A DNA stretch of 64,000 nt, taken from positions 186,001 to 250,000 of the forward strand of contig NC_022664.1 in the NCBI RefSeq assembly GCF_000485905.1. The letters run 5' to 3'. The notes under the pieces were generated by a model, which was not told the origin of the DNA, made no database searches, and saw only the letters and a list, made by a program, of their open reading frames with translations. This document shows positions 61,979 to 64,000 of the stretch, piece after piece. Every line of letters starts with the position of its first letter. Position 1 is the first letter of the stretch. This DNA is from Spiribacter curvatus. GTDB taxonomy: Bacteria; Pseudomonadota; Gammaproteobacteria; Nitrococcales; Nitrococcaceae. A program made the translations under genes and the position numbers.

Positions 61979-63123
61979 GTCACCCGATCCTGCCTGGCGC
62001 GACCGTTGGTATTCTCGGAAGCGGCCAGCTGGGGCGCATGCTGGCCCAATCGGCCCGCCGCATGGGATATCGCGTCCACACGCTGTCACCGGGTGCTGAT
62101 TCGCCAACCGGCCAGATCGCCGATCGTGAGGTGATCGCCGCCTATGATGATCAAGCGGCCATCGCGCGATTCGCCCGCGATGTCGATGTGGTGACCTTCG
62201 AGTTTGAGAATATCGCCGCTGAGTCAGCGGCGGTGGCGGCGCGATACGTGCCGGTACGCCCGCGCGGGGATGTCCTGCACATTACCCAGAACCGGCACCG
62301 CGAAAAGCATGCGCTGACCGCAGCCGGGCTGCCCACCGCGCGCTATGAAGCGGTGGCGTCGCTGGAACAGCTGCATGATGCGATCGGCCGGCTTGGCACG
62401 CCCTGCATCCTCAAGACCGCCGGCTTTGGGTACGACGGTAAGGGACAGGTCCGGATCACCGCCGAGACCGACCCGGCGGCGGCGTGGCGGATGATCGGCG
62501 CCGGGGCGGCGATCGTCGAAGCGATGGTTGATTTCGAGGCCGAGCTCTCAGTGGTCGCTGCTCGCGGTGTCGACGGCGCGCAGGTCGATTTCGGCGTGAC
62601 CGAAAATCGTCATGTCGACCACATCCTGGATATATCCGTGGCGGATATGCCGCTCGATCCGGCACAGACCGCCAGGGCCCACGAGATCGCAGGGACGGTC
62701 ATGCGCGAGTTCGATGTGGTCGGAGTGCTCTGTATCGAGATGTTCCTGACCCGCGATGGTGATCTGCTTGTCAACGAGCTCGCTCCCCGTCCCCATAATT
62801 CCGGGCATCTGACCATCGAGGCCTGTGCCAGCAGCCAGTTCGATCAGCAGTTGCGGGCCGTCTGTGGGTTGCCGCTGGGTGAGACGGCTCGCCGTGTCCC
62901 CACGGCGATGGCCAACCTGCTCGGTGATCACTGGGAGAGCGGTGAGCCTGACTGGGCGGCGGCGCTGGCGGATCCGGCGGTCAACCTGCACCTCTATGGC
63001 AAGGCTGAACCCCGACCGGGTCGGAAAATGGGTCACCTGACCGCTTCCGCCCCGTCCCGCGACGAGGCCGTCCGACGCGTGACGCAAGCCCGCTCGGCAC
63101 TGCTTCGCACCCGAAACACCTGA
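61975..63123 (+). CDS. purK: N5-carboxyaminoimidazole ribonucleotide synthase
   Basis: A 382-aa ATP-grasp enzyme. [36 protein letters not shown] and [18 protein letters not shown] are family motifs. The start is TTG 61975, overlapping the purE stop as TTGA; no ATG fits better. Works with PurE to convert AIR to CAIR. Confidence 0.96.
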   Translation: MSHPILPGATVGILGSGQLGRMLAQSARRMGYRVHTLSPGADSPTGQIADREVIAAYDDQAAIARFARDVDVVTFEFENIAAESAAVAARYVPVRPRGDVLHITQNRHREKHALTAAGLPTARYEAVASLEQLHDAIGRLGTPCILKTAGFGYDGKGQVRITAETDPAAAWRMIGAGAAIVEAMVDFEAELSVVAARGVDGAQVDFGVTENRHVDHILDISVADMPLDPAQTARAHEIAGTVMREFDVVGVLCIEMFLTRDGDLLVNELAPRPHNSGHLTIEACASSQFDQQLRAVCGLPLGETARRVPTAMANLLGDHWESGEPDWAAALADPAVNLHLYGKAEPRPGRKMGHLTASAPSRDEAVRRVTQARSALLRTRNT

Positions 63124-63154
63124 TCACCCTCCAGCACGGAAAAGACACCCAACA

Positions 63155-64000
63155 ATGTGGTTTCGAAATCTCTGCGTCTATCAGATAGCCGACGCCTTCA
63201 CGATCGACGCCGAACACCTTGAAAGCCGGCTCAGCGCCGGCCAGTTCCAGCCCGTCGGCCCTCACGACCCCGAGACCCGGGGCTGGGTGCCGCCGCTGGA
63301 GAATGGCGGAGAGACGCTGGTGCACGCCGCAGGGCAGCGGCTGATGGTCTGTCTGCAGACCGAGACACGGGTGCTGCCACCGGCGGTCATCCGCGAGAAC
63401 GTCGAATCCCGGGTGGCCGAGCGCGAGGATGCGATGGCCAGGCCGCTGGGCCGGCGGGAAAAGGCACGGATCAAAGAGGAGGTCACCATTGATCTGCTGC
63501 CACGGGCGTTTACCCGTAGCAAGCGATCCTATGCCTATCTGGATCTGACCGGCCGCTGGCTGATCGTAGATGCCGCGACCTGGCGCGAGGCTGAGTTGCT
63601 GACCGATGACCTCCGGGCAATGCTGGGGAGTCTGCCCATCCGGCCGCTGCAGACCGAGAGTGCGCCGCACCAGGTGATGACCGACTGGTTGGCCCACGAT
63701 CAGTTTCCCTCGGACCTTGAGCCGGGCGAGGAGGCCGTTTTCGAGGATCCGCGCAGTGAGGGGGCCGAGATCCGCTGCAAACGTCAGGATCTGCGCAGTG
63801 CCGAGATCCGTGGGCATATCAAGGCTGGCAAACGGGTCCGTCGGTTGGCATTGACCTGGGATGACCGTGTCAATGCTGTGCTCGATTCGGATCTATCGAT
63901 CAAGCGCCTGAAATTCACCGATGGCGTGCAGAATGATGTCGACGATCGGGAGGCGGAGTCGTCGCAGGAGCGCTTCGATGCCGATTTCGTGATCATGGCG
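63155..64000 (+). CDS. rdgC: Recombination-associated protein RdgC (3' end cut by window edge)
   Basis: About 282 residues of a DNA-binding protein that modulates RecA. It starts MWFRNLCVYQIADAF and has RPLGRREKARIKEEVTIDLL, the RdgC pattern, plus the central ring-forming domain. The start ATG 63155 lies 31 bp after purK. The C-terminus lies outside the window. No ribosome-binding site of note. Confidence 0.94.
   Translation, partial: MWFRNLCVYQIADAFTIDAEHLESRLSAGQFQPVGPHDPETRGWVPPLENGGETLVHAAGQRLMVCLQTETRVLPPAVIRENVESRVAEREDAMARPLGRREKARIKEEVTIDLLPRAFTRSKRSYAYLDLTGRWLIVDAATWREAELLTDDLRAMLGSLPIRPLQTESAPHQVMTDWLAHDQFPSDLEPGEEAVFEDPRSEGAEIRCKRQDLRSAEIRGHIKAGKRVRRLALTWDDRVNAVLDSDLSIKRLKFTDGVQNDVDDREAESSQERFDADFVIMA

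Overview
The window is chromosomal DNA from a high-GC gammaproteobacterium. The blocks radC-coaBC-dut-algC-(ccp)-argB-pyrE and rpoH-ftsX-ftsE-ftsY-M16-M16-rsmD-coaD follow typical gammaproteobacterial order. Very tight packing (many ATGA, GTGA and TTGA stop/start overlaps, overlapping convergent ends) and acidic exported proteins fit a streamlined, probably halophilic member of the Ectothiorhodospiraceae such as Spiribacter. That lineage is an inference. No phage, insertion sequence, rRNA or CRISPR array was seen.

Region 1 (1-12.5 kb): a proline-catabolic putA running off the left edge, divergent from an Lrp-type regulator broken by a frameshift; a LysE-type exporter; a frameshifted ICMT-like methyltransferase; a DMT transporter; tRNA-Phe; a queuosine-tRNA mannosyltransferase homologue with a leaderless-type promoter; yggX, mutY, an AsmA protein; and the molybdate transporter modABC.

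Region 2 (12.5-27.2 kb): a large hydroxyproline island. A left-going operon encodes trans-3-hydroxyproline dehydratase, ketoglutarate semialdehyde dehydrogenase, a pyrroline-2-carboxylate reductase-like protein, 4-hydroxyproline epimerase and pyrroline-4-hydroxy-2-carboxylate deaminase. A right-going arm encodes a GntR/FCD regulator, a cis-3-hydroxyproline dehydratase, a five-part branched-chain-type ABC importer and a three-subunit D-hydroxyproline dehydrogenase. Two copies of one 13-bp operator-like sequence sit at the two control points. Together these would route 4-hydroxyproline to 2-oxoglutarate and 3-hydroxyprolines to proline, then glutamate through PutA.

Region 3 (27.2-36 kb): tRNA-Gly, thiS-thiG-trmB, a decayed VapB antitoxin, a Fic protein behind repeated AT-rich motifs, and a cobalamin riboswitch driving btuB-btuF-btuC-btuD, with a PduO-like cobalamin adenosyltransferase on the opposite strand.

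Region 4 (36-50 kb): xthA, a glutaredoxin-like protein, trxB, ampG, ppc with an odd C17/G10 in-frame insertion, pyrE, an acyltransferase, argB, a diheme cytochrome c peroxidase with an FNR-type box, algC, dut, coaBC and radC.

Region 5 (50-64 kb): rpoH, ftsXEY, two M16 proteases, rsmD, coaD, an RRM RNA-binding protein, an unusual zinc-finger/MbcA-like protein, rsmJ, phaC, purE, purK and the start of rdgC.
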